A stretch of DNA of 64,000 bases from Variovorax sp. UMC13 (GTDB lineage: Bacteria > Pseudomonadota > Gammaproteobacteria > Burkholderiales > Burkholderiaceae_C). Shown here piece after piece: positions 16,543-25,152 of this stretch. How positions within the stretch are numbered: position 1 is the first letter of the stretch; each line of letters begins with the position of its first letter. Position numbers and translations under genes: made by a program. The notes under the pieces are model-generated. The model did not search any database. It had not been told where the DNA came from and saw only the letters and a program-made list of their open reading frames with translations. The DNA lies in NCBI RefSeq assembly GCF_014170375.1, contig NZ_LZZW01000031.1, forward strand, positions 248,001-312,000. The letters are read 5' to 3'.

Positions 16543-17910
16543 GTGACTGCCCCTTCGCCCGCGCCCCCTGCCCTGCTCCATCGCTGGCTGCGTCGGGCGG
16601 TGGACGTGCAGCCGGACGAGGTGCGGGCGACGCTGCTCGGCTTCGGCTGGTTCTTCTGCCTGCTGGGCGGCTACTACCTGCTGCGGCCGCTGCGCGATGC
16701 GCTGGGCCTGGCCGGCGGCGCGGACGAACTGCAGTGGCTGTTCAGCGCCACCTTCGTCGCGATGCTCGCGCTGGTGCCGCTGTTCGGCTGGCTGGTCACC
16801 CGGCTGCCGCCGCGGCGCTTCGTGCCGCTGGCCTACCGCTTCTTCACCGTGAGCATCCTGGTGTTCTGCGTGCTGATCGCAAGCGGCGTGCACGGCGTCT
16901 GGGTGGGCCGCGTGTTCTTCGTGTGGATCAGCGTCTTCAACCTGTTCGTGATCAGCATCTTCTGGAGCGTGCTGGCCGACTGCTTCAGCAACGCACAGGG
17001 CCGGCGGCTGTTCGGCTTCATCGCGGCCGGCGGCACCGCGGGCACCTTCGTCGGGCCGGCGCTGGCCGCTTCGCTGGTCACGGCGCTCGGGCCGGTCGCG
17101 CTGACGCTGGGCGCGGCATTGCTGCTCGAAGCCGCGCTGCAGTGCTTCCACCGGCTGTATCCGCGCGAAGGCCAAAGACTTGCGCATGAAGGCGCCGCTG
17201 GCGCCGCCACGGCCACCGGCGACGCCCGCCCCATCGGCGGCAGTGTGCTGGCCGGCCTGGCGCTGATCGCGCGCTCGCCCTACCTGCTGGGCCTGTGCGG
17301 CTATTTGCTGCTGCACACCGCGGCCTCGACCTTCCTCTACTTCGAGCAGGGCCGCATCGTGGCCGGGGCCTTTTCAGATACGGCATCGCGCACCCGCTTC
17401 TTCGCCTTGGTCGACCTGGGCGTATCGACGCTCACGCTGCTGCTGCAGCTCTTCGTCACCGGCCGGCTCATGAAGCGCTTCGGCGTGGGGACGGCATTGG
17501 TGCTGCTGCCGATCGCCTCGGCGCTGGCCTTCGCGGCGGTGGCGCTCTCGCCCACGGTGCTCGTGCTGGCCGCCGCGCAGGCCCTGCGCCGCGCCTTCGA
17601 CTACGCGATCGCGCGGCCGGCGCGCGAGGTGCTGTTCACCGTGGTCGGGCGCGAGGCCAAGTACAAGGCCAAGAACGCGATCGAGACCGTGGTCTACCGC
17701 GGTGGCGATGCCGTCAGCGGCTGGATCTCGGCCGGCCTGGGCGCCCTGGGCGTGGGCTTCGCGGGCCTGGCGGCGCTGGCGATTCCGCTGGCCGCCGCAT
17801 GGGCCGTCCTCTCGCTGTGGCTCGCGCGCCAGCAGGAGCGACGATTGCACGCCCCTGCGGGGAACTCGACCGCGCCCCGTGCATCCACCGCAGGACACGC
17901 TGCCGATTGA
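16543..17910 (+). CDS. NTP/NDP-exchange-type transporter, MFS-like
   Basis: A membrane protein of 455 residues with about 12 hydrophobic helices. It has the TlcC/NTP-transporter-like beginning EVRATLLGFGWFFCLLGGYYLLRPLRDALG and a central loop WSVLADCFSNAQGRRLFGFIAAGGTAG, both seen in the bacterial ADP/ATP-translocase-like branch of MFS carriers. The substrate in free-living bacteria is unknown. The GTG at 16543 gives the usual N-terminus; an upstream ATG at 16456 is possible. It diverges from the kgu operon and could share its operator region, but no functional link is evident. Confidence 0.7.
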   Translation: MTAPSPAPPALLHRWLRRAVDVQPDEVRATLLGFGWFFCLLGGYYLLRPLRDALGLAGGADELQWLFSATFVAMLALVPLFGWLVTRLPPRRFVPLAYRFFTVSILVFCVLIASGVHGVWVGRVFFVWISVFNLFVISIFWSVLADCFSNAQGRRLFGFIAAGGTAGTFVGPALAASLVTALGPVALTLGAALLLEAALQCFHRLYPREGQRLAHEGAAGAATATGDARPIGGSVLAGLALIARSPYLLGLCGYLLLHTAASTFLYFEQGRIVAGAFSDTASRTRFFALVDLGVSTLTLLLQLFVTGRLMKRFGVGTALVLLPIASALAFAAVALSPTVLVLAAAQALRRAFDYAIARPAREVLFTVVGREAKYKAKNAIETVVYRGGDAVSGWISAGLGALGVGFAGLAALAIPLAAAWAVLSLWLARQQERRLHAPAGNSTAPRASTAGHAAD

Positions 17911-17933
17911 CCCCCACCTTCCCAGGAGTCGCC

Positions 17934-18893
17934 ATGCCACCGTTGCCCCACGCCCACCCCGCCGGACTCACGCGCGCCCAGGTGCTGCGCATGGCCGTCG
18001 GCCTGTCGACCGGCGTCGCCACCGCCGGCCTGCCCTTCGGCGCCGCGGCGCAGAAGAAAACCCCCATGAACACCCGCCCCATCCCTTCGACCAAGGAAGC
18101 CCTGCCCGTGATCGGCTGCGGCACCTGGGTCGGCTTCGGCCACGCGCCGGGCAGCGACGAATACCGGCGCCTGCCGGGCGTGCTGCAGGCGCTGTTCGAC
18201 GCAGGCGGCACGGTGCTCGACAGCTCCCCCATGTACGGCCGCGCCGAGCAGACCACGGGCGAACTGCTGGCCGCATCGAAGGACCGCCCCCAGGCCTTCC
18301 TCGCGACCAAGGTCTGGACCCGCGGGCGCGAGGCCGGCATCGCGCAGATGGAACAGTCCATGGCGCACCTGAAGGCCGAGCGCATCGACCTGATGCAGGT
18401 GCACAACCTGGTCGACTGGCGCACCCAGCTCGCGACGCTGCGCGCGTGGAAGTCCAGCGACCGCATCCGCTACATCGGCATCACGCACTACACGGCCTCG
18501 GCCTTCGGCGAGGTCGAGGCGGTGCTGCGCGCCGAGACGCTCGACTTCCTGCAGATCAACTATTCGATCGACGACCGCGCGGTCGAACAGCGCCTGCTGC
18601 CGCTCGCGGCCGAGCGCGGCGTGGCCGTGATCGTGAACCAGCCCTTCGGCGGCGGCGGTTTGCTGCGCGGGCTGCGCGACAAGCCGCTGCCCGGCTGGGC
18701 GGCCGAGATCGGTGCGACCAGCTGGGCCCAGGTGCTGCTCAAGTTCACGCTGAGCCATCCCGCCGTGACCTGCGTGATCCCCGGCACCAGCCGGCCCGAG
18801 CACATGGCGGACAACGCGAAGGCGGGCTTCGGCGCCGTGCCGGATGCGGCCTTCTGGCGGCGGCATGCGGCGTCGGTGACGGCGGCGTCTTGA
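17934..18893 (+). CDS. aldo/keto reductase, probably exported
   Basis: A 319-residue aldo/keto reductase. The catalytic tetrad can be read as Asp in TVLDSSPMYG, Tyr in the same motif, Lys in FLATKVW and His in MQVHN. The C-terminal VIPGTSRPEHMADN resembles the cofactor phosphate-binding segment. The first 43 residues form a signal-like leader (LRMAVGLSTGVATAGLPFGAAAQ), so the enzyme may be sent to the periplasm, perhaps folded via Tat, though the twin-Arg motif is degenerate. A translation restart at the internal Met (MNTRPIP) would give a cytosolic form. An AGGAG precedes the ATG. Confidence 0.8.
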   Translation: MPPLPHAHPAGLTRAQVLRMAVGLSTGVATAGLPFGAAAQKKTPMNTRPIPSTKEALPVIGCGTWVGFGHAPGSDEYRRLPGVLQALFDAGGTVLDSSPMYGRAEQTTGELLAASKDRPQAFLATKVWTRGREAGIAQMEQSMAHLKAERIDLMQVHNLVDWRTQLATLRAWKSSDRIRYIGITHYTASAFGEVEAVLRAETLDFLQINYSIDDRAVEQRLLPLAAERGVAVIVNQPFGGGGLLRGLRDKPLPGWAAEIGATSWAQVLLKFTLSHPAVTCVIPGTSRPEHMADNAKAGFGAVPDAAFWRRHAASVTAAS

Positions 18894-18922
18894 CGCCGCG
18901 CTAACCAGCGTTCTGCGGCGTC
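18882..18922 (+). terminator. overlapping hairpins after aldo/keto reductase
   Basis: GCGGCGTC (18882), GACGCCGC (18892) and GCGGCGTC (18915) let the RNA form either of two mutually exclusive 8-bp stems straddling the stop codon. There is no clear U-tract, so termination is uncertain. Confidence 0.4.
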
Positions 18923-19195
18923 ACCTCCCGCACGTCCGCCGGCTTCCCTTCCCGGGCATCGCGGTGCTACGCTTTCGCGCGTCACACATCGATCGTCGGA
19001 AAGACTGCGCCGAAGAGCGCGAAAGGGAAGACCATGACCTGGACCCGTGCCGTCCCGGCCCGCCCCACGTTCAGGGCGAATGGAAAAGGCTGCCTTACAG
19101 GCCGTTCGGTCCAATGGAGTTGCTGGCGGCTGTCGCTCAGTACCCAACATGGGTACCTGGGATCGCTGGAGACTCAGGGATGAGAAAGAAAAAGT
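18923..19195. other. gene-free stretch before the zeta-toxin remnant
   Basis: No frame here looks coding. GC content drops from left to right towards the toxin locus, which suggests that the boundary of the inserted segment lies in or near this stretch. I see no attachment-site duplication. Confidence 0.4.
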
Positions 19196-19285
19196 GCCGC
19201 TTCGTCCCAAGGAAGTGCGCAGCAGCATTTGCGGCAGCCTGTTCGCCCACCTCGACAAGCTGCATGCGCACGTGCACCAACAACC
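19196..19285 (+). pseudogene. decayed zeta-toxin fragment
   Basis: About 90 bases closely match bases 20210-20298 of the intact zeta-toxin gene 1 kb downstream. Both read as RF-VP-x-EVRSS...SL-A-LDK-HA in the same order. The fragment has at least one single-base deletion at the start (one C fewer after CGTCCC), no start codon in frame and no remaining P-loop. It is a remnant of a second copy or of a recombination event. Confidence 0.7.
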
Positions 19286-19333
19286 CTGTGGCAAAGAATC
19301 CACACTGACGACCCGTTCAAGGAGGCCATTCAA

Positions 19334-19687
19334 ATGACACGCAAGCACCTCAATTTCCCACCGCCACCCGTGCCTCGCACCGTGCGCGAATTGCTCAAAG
19401 ACTATCCAGAGTTGATTGACGAACTACAGGATGGCTTGACCAAGAGTCACTACGGCCCATTGGGTGCCCTGAGCTTTGACAGTGCCATCTGGCTGCTGGA
19501 GGGCACGTTTGATGCAATTTGGGGTGATGCGGACAAAGAGGCAGAGCAAGCTACAGCACAAAGGGACTCGGAAGCTGCTGAACAAGCAAAGCGAAAGAGA
19601 GTGACGATTAGTAAGGCAAGACGTTCCATACATGCCGACGACGATCTTTGGAACTACTTTAAGACCTATGAAAAGGACTTCCAATGA
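19334..19687 (+). CDS. putative antitoxin/immunity protein of the zeta toxin
   Basis: A 117-residue protein that I do not recognise as an epsilon or PezA homologue. The ATG at 19334 has AAGGAGG eight bases upstream, and its stop overlaps the toxin start by ATGA, so the two genes are translationally coupled. The sequence begins with a proline-rich segment (FPPPPVPRTVRELLKDYPEL), has an acidic helical middle and a Lys/Arg-rich segment (QAKRKRVTISKARRS). It is clearly AT-richer than the surrounding chromosome, a sign of transfer. The antitoxin or immunity role is inferred from order and overlap: neutralising gene first, toxin second. Confidence 0.6.
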   Translation: MTRKHLNFPPPPVPRTVRELLKDYPELIDELQDGLTKSHYGPLGALSFDSAIWLLEGTFDAIWGDADKEAEQATAQRDSEAAEQAKRKRVTISKARRSIHADDDLWNYFKTYEKDFQ

Positions 19688-22600
19688 GTCACTCGACGGA
19701 ATGGACCTTAGACGAAGCCACGCATAACCGTATCTATGCCGAAAAGATCTTTCCAGAAAGTGGCTTTCAGGAGACCGCCGCACAGAAATATCCTCGCGCC
19801 ATCGTCCTGGCAGGTCAACCAGGTGCTGGCAAGGGTGGTCTAGCCAGCGCTGTTGAGAAAGAGTTCACCGGCAACGTTGTCAAGCTTGATCTCGATGAGA
19901 CGCGCAAATTCCATCGCGATGTCGAAAAGCTCCGCGAAACCCACCCCTACACATGGGCAAGCCACACCCACCAGGACGCCCGAGGCTGGACCGACAAACT
20001 GAACCACGCCTTCGTCGAAGGCCGACGCAACATCGTCTTCGACACGACACTGGGTGGCGCCGACCACTGGATCGGCGAAATGAAGAAGATGCAGGCCCTG
20101 CCAACGCATCCCTATGAAGTCGAGGTGCGCGTGCTCGCCACGCACCGCCTCGAAAGTGAACATGGCGTGCATGAACGCTTCGCCCGTGACCTCGACAACA
20201 AGGGCTACGGCCGCTTCGTCCCCCAGGAAGTCCGCAGCAGCGTCTACGACAGCCTGCCCGCCAACCTCGACAAGGTGCATGCGCAACTGCCCGACGCGCG
20301 CATCCGCATCTACAACCGCGAAGGCGCCGAGCTTTACGACAGCCGCACCAGCCCGTTGAAGCCAGGCGCGGCGCTGGCGCAGGCCCGCGAAGCCCGCCTG
20401 ACCGATCCGGAGCGCACCCGCGGCCTGAACCACAAATGGCAAAAGCAGCAAGCCTGGGAGCAGCAGCTTCCCGAAGCCTTGCCGCGCCATCCCAAAGTGA
20501 CGCCACCCACCGCGCAAAACGTCCTGCGCGAAAACAACGAGCTCAAGATCAAAACGGACGTCCAGCGTGGCGCGACCGAAGCCGCCGCCGTTGATCGCGC
20601 TGTACGCATCGAGCCCGGTATCGCGCGTGTCCACCTCGGCCTCAAGGTCGCTGGCGCCGCCGCCCAGATCCCCGATGCCATCACCACAGGCCGGGAAGCC
20701 TCCCGACTGCTCGACCAGGGCAACCTGACCGGTGCGCAGTCGCAGGTGATGCACTTCGCGGGCCGCGGCCTCGGCATGGCCGGTGGCGCCATGGCCGTGG
20801 GCTCGATCGCGGCGGCCGCCGGCATCGAAACCGGCCCCGGTGCCGTGGCGCTGGGCCTGGCCGGCGGCGTGATCGGTGCCGTCGCCGGCGACAGGATCAT
20901 GGACGCCGCCGACCAGGCTCGCATCCACAGCCAGCGCGGCAGCGACGGCAACGTCTGGAAGCTTGACCCCCAGCACCCGGAACAAGGCTGGACACGCCTG
21001 CCACGCCCTGGGGAGTTCGGCCCGCAAGGTCCGTCCGAAGCCGCTGGCTACAAGAGCCAGCTGATGCACGCCGCCCCACGGCTGGCCGACGAAGTGAACT
21101 ACAAAGCCAGCAGCACCGCCGTCGAACTGGCGCTGGCCCGCGGGCCAGCACTTCAGGACCCGTTCCAGCAGCCGCCGGAAAGCACCGGTGAAGCGGTGCT
21201 GCCCGGACGGGCAGCTGCCAATCAGCCGTGGCTGCGCGATCCGCAAAGCCACGCCTGGACACGCCAGACCTTCGAGCCGGCGACTCCCCTGACGCACGGC
21301 ATGCCGGTCCAGCGCACGGTCACGGCCAGTCCCGAGCAGGCACTGCAGCTCGACCGTGCCGCGCAGGCCGCCATCGCCCACAACATCGCCCAAGGTCCGC
21401 GAGCCATCGCCGCGCGCTACCAGAACGCCTACGACCAGCACGGCTGGAAGCAGCATGGGCCGGTGCCGGCGGCTGTGCTCGACGCCGCGCAGACGCCGCC
21501 CGACCAGTTGCCGGCCTCCGACGGGCATACCTACACACGGGGCAAGGACGGGCAGTGGACCACGCCGGGCAGCCTTTACGGCACGAACACAGCACAGGGC
21601 CCCGTGCGCGATGAACTCGAGGCCACGCGCCAGCAGATGGCATCGCAAGGGGCCCCTCTTCCGGCCCCCACACGGCCCGCCGCACATCGGGAGCCCGCCC
21701 ACCCTGTCACCACGCACGAACAACGCATCACGCCCACGCCCGGTGGCATGCCCTTCGTTGAGGCCCACAAGCGCCGCGACGAGCCCGAGCAGATCTCTGT
21801 CGGTTCCTTGCAGGCCGTCGGCAAGCTGGATCCCTCCACGCTGGTCAAGGGCAGCCCGTCGTACCGCATGCACCAGGCACAGGAGCAGGACCTGATGCGA
21901 GGCCTGGCCCTGGCGCAGCAGCAGGACCGGGACCGCTTCAGGCACGAGCCGAGCCCGTCACCCCCATCGGTGAATCGCACGCAGGAACGCACGCAAGGGC
22001 GTCTGTTGAGCGATATGCCTGTGCAGAAACAGTTCGAGCCTGAAGTGAAGATGCCCGCTGCGCCAAGCAGGCAACAGACGTCGGCGCCTGCAATCCCTGC
22101 AGCTGCACCGAGCCCTGTCGGCGTCGCGCCACCAGTGGTTCCTGCTTCTGCGCAGTCGGCAGCGTTGCCACCCGCGCAGCCCATCTCTTCGCACGAGCAG
22201 AGCACCATCACGCTCCCGCAGCCGACCGCGCAAGCCGGCGCGGGCGACAGCCCCGAAATGCAGGCCCGCTGGGCAGCGAAGGAGGCCGAACTGGTTGCCG
22301 CTCGGGAACAGATCGCGCAGCTCAGCGGCCAGAGGAACGACGAGCGCCCGGCGGTTCACACCGAGCCTGCTGCACCCATGCGCCAGACCGATCCACGCGA
22401 CCCCGCGCATCCGGATCACAAGGACTTCCAGAAGATCTACGGGGTGGTCGTGCAGCATGGCCGCTGGGATGCGCAGCAGAGCGCCAGCATTGCCTCGCAG
22501 GCGCTGGCCGACTTCAAGGCACAGCCGCTGTCCAGGCGCCTGGATGTGGTGGCGCTGGAGCCCGATACCAATGGCCGGCTCAAACTGATCGTCGGCCATG

Positions 22601-22782
22601 CACCGTGGGGCGGCCTGCGCTGCCTGAGCTCGGCGATGGTCGATCCGGTGCAGGCAGCGCGTATGCCGGCCGAGCAGGGCTTCGAGCAACTGGCGCAAGC
22701 GACGCAGCAGCGCGAACTGCAAGTGGCGCAGTCGTGGTCGCAGCAACAACAGCAGGGGAACGAGCAGGGGTTCCGACGGTAG
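19684..22782 (+). CDS. zeta toxin with large C-terminal extension and XVIPCD-like tail
   Basis: A 1032-residue protein. Residues about 10-225 form a zeta-toxin kinase domain: Walker A GQPGAGKGG (44-52), the catalytic DLDETR (69-74), DTT (120-122) and a basic segment after RVLATHRLESEHG. Zeta toxins phosphorylate UDP-N-acetylglucosamine and block peptidoglycan synthesis. Residues about 350-420 are Gly/Ala-rich and hydrophobic. The middle is low-complexity Pro/Gln-rich with repeated WTR-type hairpins. Residues about 900-1010 begin DPRDPAHPDHKDF and end AEQGFEQLAQ, then a Gln-rich tail. That pattern resembles the XVIPCD signal of type IV secretion effectors. The zeta call is firm; the secretion tail is probable. 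Confidence 0.8.
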   Translation: MSHSTEWTLDEATHNRIYAEKIFPESGFQETAAQKYPRAIVLAGQPGAGKGGLASAVEKEFTGNVVKLDLDETRKFHRDVEKLRETHPYTWASHTHQDARGWTDKLNHAFVEGRRNIVFDTTLGGADHWIGEMKKMQALPTHPYEVEVRVLATHRLESEHGVHERFARDLDNKGYGRFVPQEVRSSVYDSLPANLDKVHAQLPDARIRIYNREGAELYDSRTSPLKPGAALAQAREARLTDPERTRGLNHKWQKQQAWEQQLPEALPRHPKVTPPTAQNVLRENNELKIKTDVQRGATEAAAVDRAVRIEPGIARVHLGLKVAGAAAQIPDAITTGREASRLLDQGNLTGAQSQVMHFAGRGLGMAGGAMAVGSIAAAAGIETGPGAVALGLAGGVIGAVAGDRIMDAADQARIHSQRGSDGNVWKLDPQHPEQGWTRLPRPGEFGPQGPSEAAGYKSQLMHAAPRLADEVNYKASSTAVELALARGPALQDPFQQPPESTGEAVLPGRAAANQPWLRDPQSHAWTRQTFEPATPLTHGMPVQRTVTASPEQALQLDRAAQAAIAHNIAQGPRAIAARYQNAYDQHGWKQHGPVPAAVLDAAQTPPDQLPASDGHTYTRGKDGQWTTPGSLYGTNTAQGPVRDELEATRQQMASQGAPLPAPTRPAAHREPAHPVTTHEQRITPTPGGMPFVEAHKRRDEPEQISVGSLQAVGKLDPSTLVKGSPSYRMHQAQEQDLMRGLALAQQQDRDRFRHEPSPSPPSVNRTQERTQGRLLSDMPVQKQFEPEVKMPAAPSRQQTSAPAIPAAAPSPVGVAPPVVPASAQSAALPPAQPISSHEQSTITLPQPTAQAGAGDSPEMQARWAAKEAELVAAREQIAQLSGQRNDERPAVHTEPAAPMRQTDPRDPAHPDHKDFQKIYGVVVQHGRWDAQQSASIASQALADFKAQPLSRRLDVVALEPDTNGRLKLIVGHAPWGGLRCLSSAMVDPVQAARMPAEQGFEQLAQATQQRELQVAQSWSQQQQQGNEQGFRR

Positions 22783-22858
22783 CGGCACCTGCCTCGCGCC
22801 ACCGCAGGTCGCTGCTCGCGCAGCCACGCCATGCGAACGCGCGCAGGAAGCCGCACCC

Positions 22859-23914
22859 TCAGTTCAACACCGCCTTCGTGATCGCCCGCCCCACCCGCTC
22901 GAACACCTTGCCGGCCTCGCGTTGCTCGTCGAGGCCGGACGCGCAGGTCGCGACCACGATCGCATCGGCACCGCCGTTCTGCGGCTGGATCACGCCCGCG
23001 TGGCAGGCCGTGCGGTGCTGGGTGCCGGTCTTGTGGATGAACTTCACGCCGCGCGGCAGGCCCGCCTGCAGGCGGTAGTTGGTGAAGATGTCGATCTTCA
23101 TGGCGGTGAAGAGCTTCTGCGTGCTCGCGGGCTGGAGCAGCTTGCCCTGCACCAGCTTCTCGAGCATCGCGCCGTAGGCCACCAGCGTGGCCGAATTGAG
23201 GCCGCGGCGGTAGTAGCGGTCATAGGCTTCGTCGATGGTCTTCACCTGGAGCGCGGACGCCGGCACGTCGAGCGCCTTGCGCAGCGCCTCCACCCGCTGC
23301 GGGCCCATGGGGGCCGACGCGATGGTCACCAGCTGGTCGTTCGAGAGCTTGCGCGCATCGGGGTGCAGCTCGGCATACACGTCGTAGCGCACCTCGGCCA
23401 GCGTGCTCAAGGTACCGAGGCCCTCGGCGCCCATTGCCTCCTTCGCGCTGCGGTTGACCTGCGCGAGCCCGACCTTGCGGATCAGCATGTTGGCGGCCGT
23501 GTTGTCGCTGTCGCCCAGCATGCGCTGCAGCAGTTCTTCGATGGTGATCACCGCACCGGGCTGGCGCCACACCAGCTGGCCGGCCTCGATCCGGTCGCCG
23601 GGCTCGAGGGTCATGGTGTCGGACAGCTTGAGCTGGCCCGCATCGACCTGCTGCAGCACCGCGATCGCGATCGGCACCTTCACCGTCGAGCCCAGGTACC
23701 AGCGCTGGTCGGCGCCGTAGTTGAAGCTGTCGCCCTGCTTCAGGCGCTTGACGTACACGCCCAGCTTGCCGGGCGACTCGCGGTCGATGCGTTCGATCTC
23801 CTGCTTGAGTCCTGCGTCCCAGTCCGCCGCCCGCGCGGACTCAAGGCCGAGCAGGCACAGGCCGACGGTCAACGCGCAGAGCAGGCGCGGCATGGCATAT
23901 CGCTTCATCATCAT
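22859..23914 (-). CDS. class A beta-lactamase-like serine hydrolase
   Basis: A protein of about 351 residues with a signal peptide (cleavage after ARA, near residue 29). It has the three class A motifs: Ser-x-x-Lys as STVK (76-79), SDN (135-137) and Lys-Thr-Gly in HKTGT near residue 295. Lengths of known class A enzymes are nearer 290; the extra residues lie between SDN and KTG. It could be a true beta-lactamase or a peptidoglycan-related hydrolase. Three ATG codons in a row at 23914-23906 follow AGGGAG; the second fits spacing best. Its 5' end overlaps the 3' end of the paralogue at 23841. Confidence 0.8.
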   Translation of the reverse strand: MMMKRYAMPRLLCALTVGLCLLGLESARAADWDAGLKQEIERIDRESPGKLGVYVKRLKQGDSFNYGADQRWYLGSTVKVPIAIAVLQQVDAGQLKLSDTMTLEPGDRIEAGQLVWRQPGAVITIEELLQRMLGDSDNTAANMLIRKVGLAQVNRSAKEAMGAEGLGTLSTLAEVRYDVYAELHPDARKLSNDQLVTIASAPMGPQRVEALRKALDVPASALQVKTIDEAYDRYYRRGLNSATLVAYGAMLEKLVQGKLLQPASTQKLFTAMKIDIFTNYRLQAGLPRGVKFIHKTGTQHRTACHAGVIQPQNGGADAIVVATCASGLDEQREAGKVFERVGRAITKAVLN

Positions 23915-25070
23915 GGACTCCCTTGGTCAACAGGCCGGACCGGCAGACGGCGGCGCCGACCTGCATCAGCGCGAATTCGGATTGGTCGAGCGACGGCTCG
24001 TCACGGGTGCAGGCCACCACCAGCACGCGGCGCTGCTGGCCCGCCTCGGCCAGCCGCACCAGGCCGCCGTCGCAGGTACGGCGGCGCTGCGTGCCGGTCT
24101 TGTGGGCGAAGCGCACGCCCGCGGGCAACCCGGCCTTGATGCGGTTCGTACCCGTGGCCACGCGCTCCATCAGCTTGAGCAGATAGGCGGTCGATTCGGG
24201 TGCGAGCGCCTGGCCGCCGCCCAGCTGCGAGAGCAGCGCGCCATAGGCATCGAGCCGCGCCGAGTTGAGGCCGCTCGCGTAGTAGGCGTTGTAGGCCGCG
24301 TCGAGGCTGGGCAGCTTGAAGCGCGCCACTGGCACGTCCACCAGGCTGGAGAGCAACTGCAGCCGTGCGGCATCGGAGCGTTCGCGGTGCAGCAGCAGCA
24401 GGTCCTTGCCGCCCAGTTGCTCGGCCCCCGGCGCGAGAGAACCGTAGAGCGTGCGGCGGATCGCGCCCAGGCTGGTGATGCGGCGAAAGCCGTCCGGGAC
24501 CAGCGACTCGACCAGCGCATTGACCTCGGCGATGCCGACCAGGTCGATCAGCATGTCGGTGGCGGTGTTGTCGCTGTAGATGATCATCTGCTCGAGCAGC
24601 ACGCGGATCGCGATCGGCTGGCCCACCGGCTGGCGGTTGGTGGTGCCGGCGCCGTCCACGTAATCCGATGCGCGAAGCGTGACGGCCGTGTCGAGCGTGT
24701 AGTCGCCACGCTCGATGCCGCGCATCACGGTCATCGCGACCGGCACCTTGACCATGGAGGCCAGGTACCAGCGCTGGTCGGCCTTGTACGAAAGCGCCTC
24801 GCCGGTGTCGAGGTCCTGCACGTAGACGCCGATGCGGGCCTTGCCCGCGGCGTCGATGCGCGCCAGGTCGGCGCGCAGGTGATCGGCCCAGGCGCTGTGC
24901 GCGGCCACCGCCGGGGGCGGCGTCTGGGCCCGCGTCGGCAGGATGGCCCCGCCCGCCAGTCCGGCGGCCAGGGCCATCGCGGTCAGGCGCCGGGTGGCGG
25001 CGGATGGAAGAACGAAGGAAGAAGCGCGAAACGGTGCGCGGCGTCGAAGCGCAAGGATCATGCGAGCCAT
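23841..25070 (-). CDS. class A beta-lactamase-like serine hydrolase, paralogue
   Basis: A protein of about 409 residues, a tandem paralogue of the gene at 22859. Both share RWYL-x-S-x-VKVP with the active-site Ser, Y/D-SDNTA and HKTGTQ-R. The N-terminus has a long leader with ATRRLTAMALAAGLAGG, which looks like a Tat signal, so it may be exported folded. After the region aligning with the paralogue's end, the frame runs on for about 27 residues into the next gene, a 74-base overlap. The original stop may have been lost. The start is uncertain between 25070, 25061 and farther upstream. Confidence 0.75.
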   Translation of the reverse strand: MARMILALRRRAPFRASSFVLPSAATRRLTAMALAAGLAGGAILPTRAQTPPPAVAAHSAWADHLRADLARIDAAGKARIGVYVQDLDTGEALSYKADQRWYLASMVKVPVAMTVMRGIERGDYTLDTAVTLRASDYVDGAGTTNRQPVGQPIAIRVLLEQMIIYSDNTATDMLIDLVGIAEVNALVESLVPDGFRRITSLGAIRRTLYGSLAPGAEQLGGKDLLLLHRERSDAARLQLLSSLVDVPVARFKLPSLDAAYNAYYASGLNSARLDAYGALLSQLGGGQALAPESTAYLLKLMERVATGTNRIKAGLPAGVRFAHKTGTQRRRTCDGGLVRLAEAGQQRRVLVVACTRDEPSLDQSEFALMQVGAAVCRSGLLTKGVHDDEAICHAAPALRVDRRPVPARP

Positions 25071-25152
25071 GGTGACCGCAGGCCGGCACCGACGCCGTCG
25101 GCATCGTCCTGCACGCATGCAGGCCAATGCCGCGCGTTGCAGACCGCGCCGG

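Noticed and set aside
19334..19687. Naming the antitoxin epsilon or PezA
   Set aside because: No sequence pattern of either is seen, and the length and composition differ. Only gene order supports an antitoxin role.
23841..23914. The overlap of the two beta-lactamase genes as a sequencing error
   Set aside because: Both frames keep sensible starts and ends; without reads I cannot prove an error, so it is reported as a real overlap with doubt.
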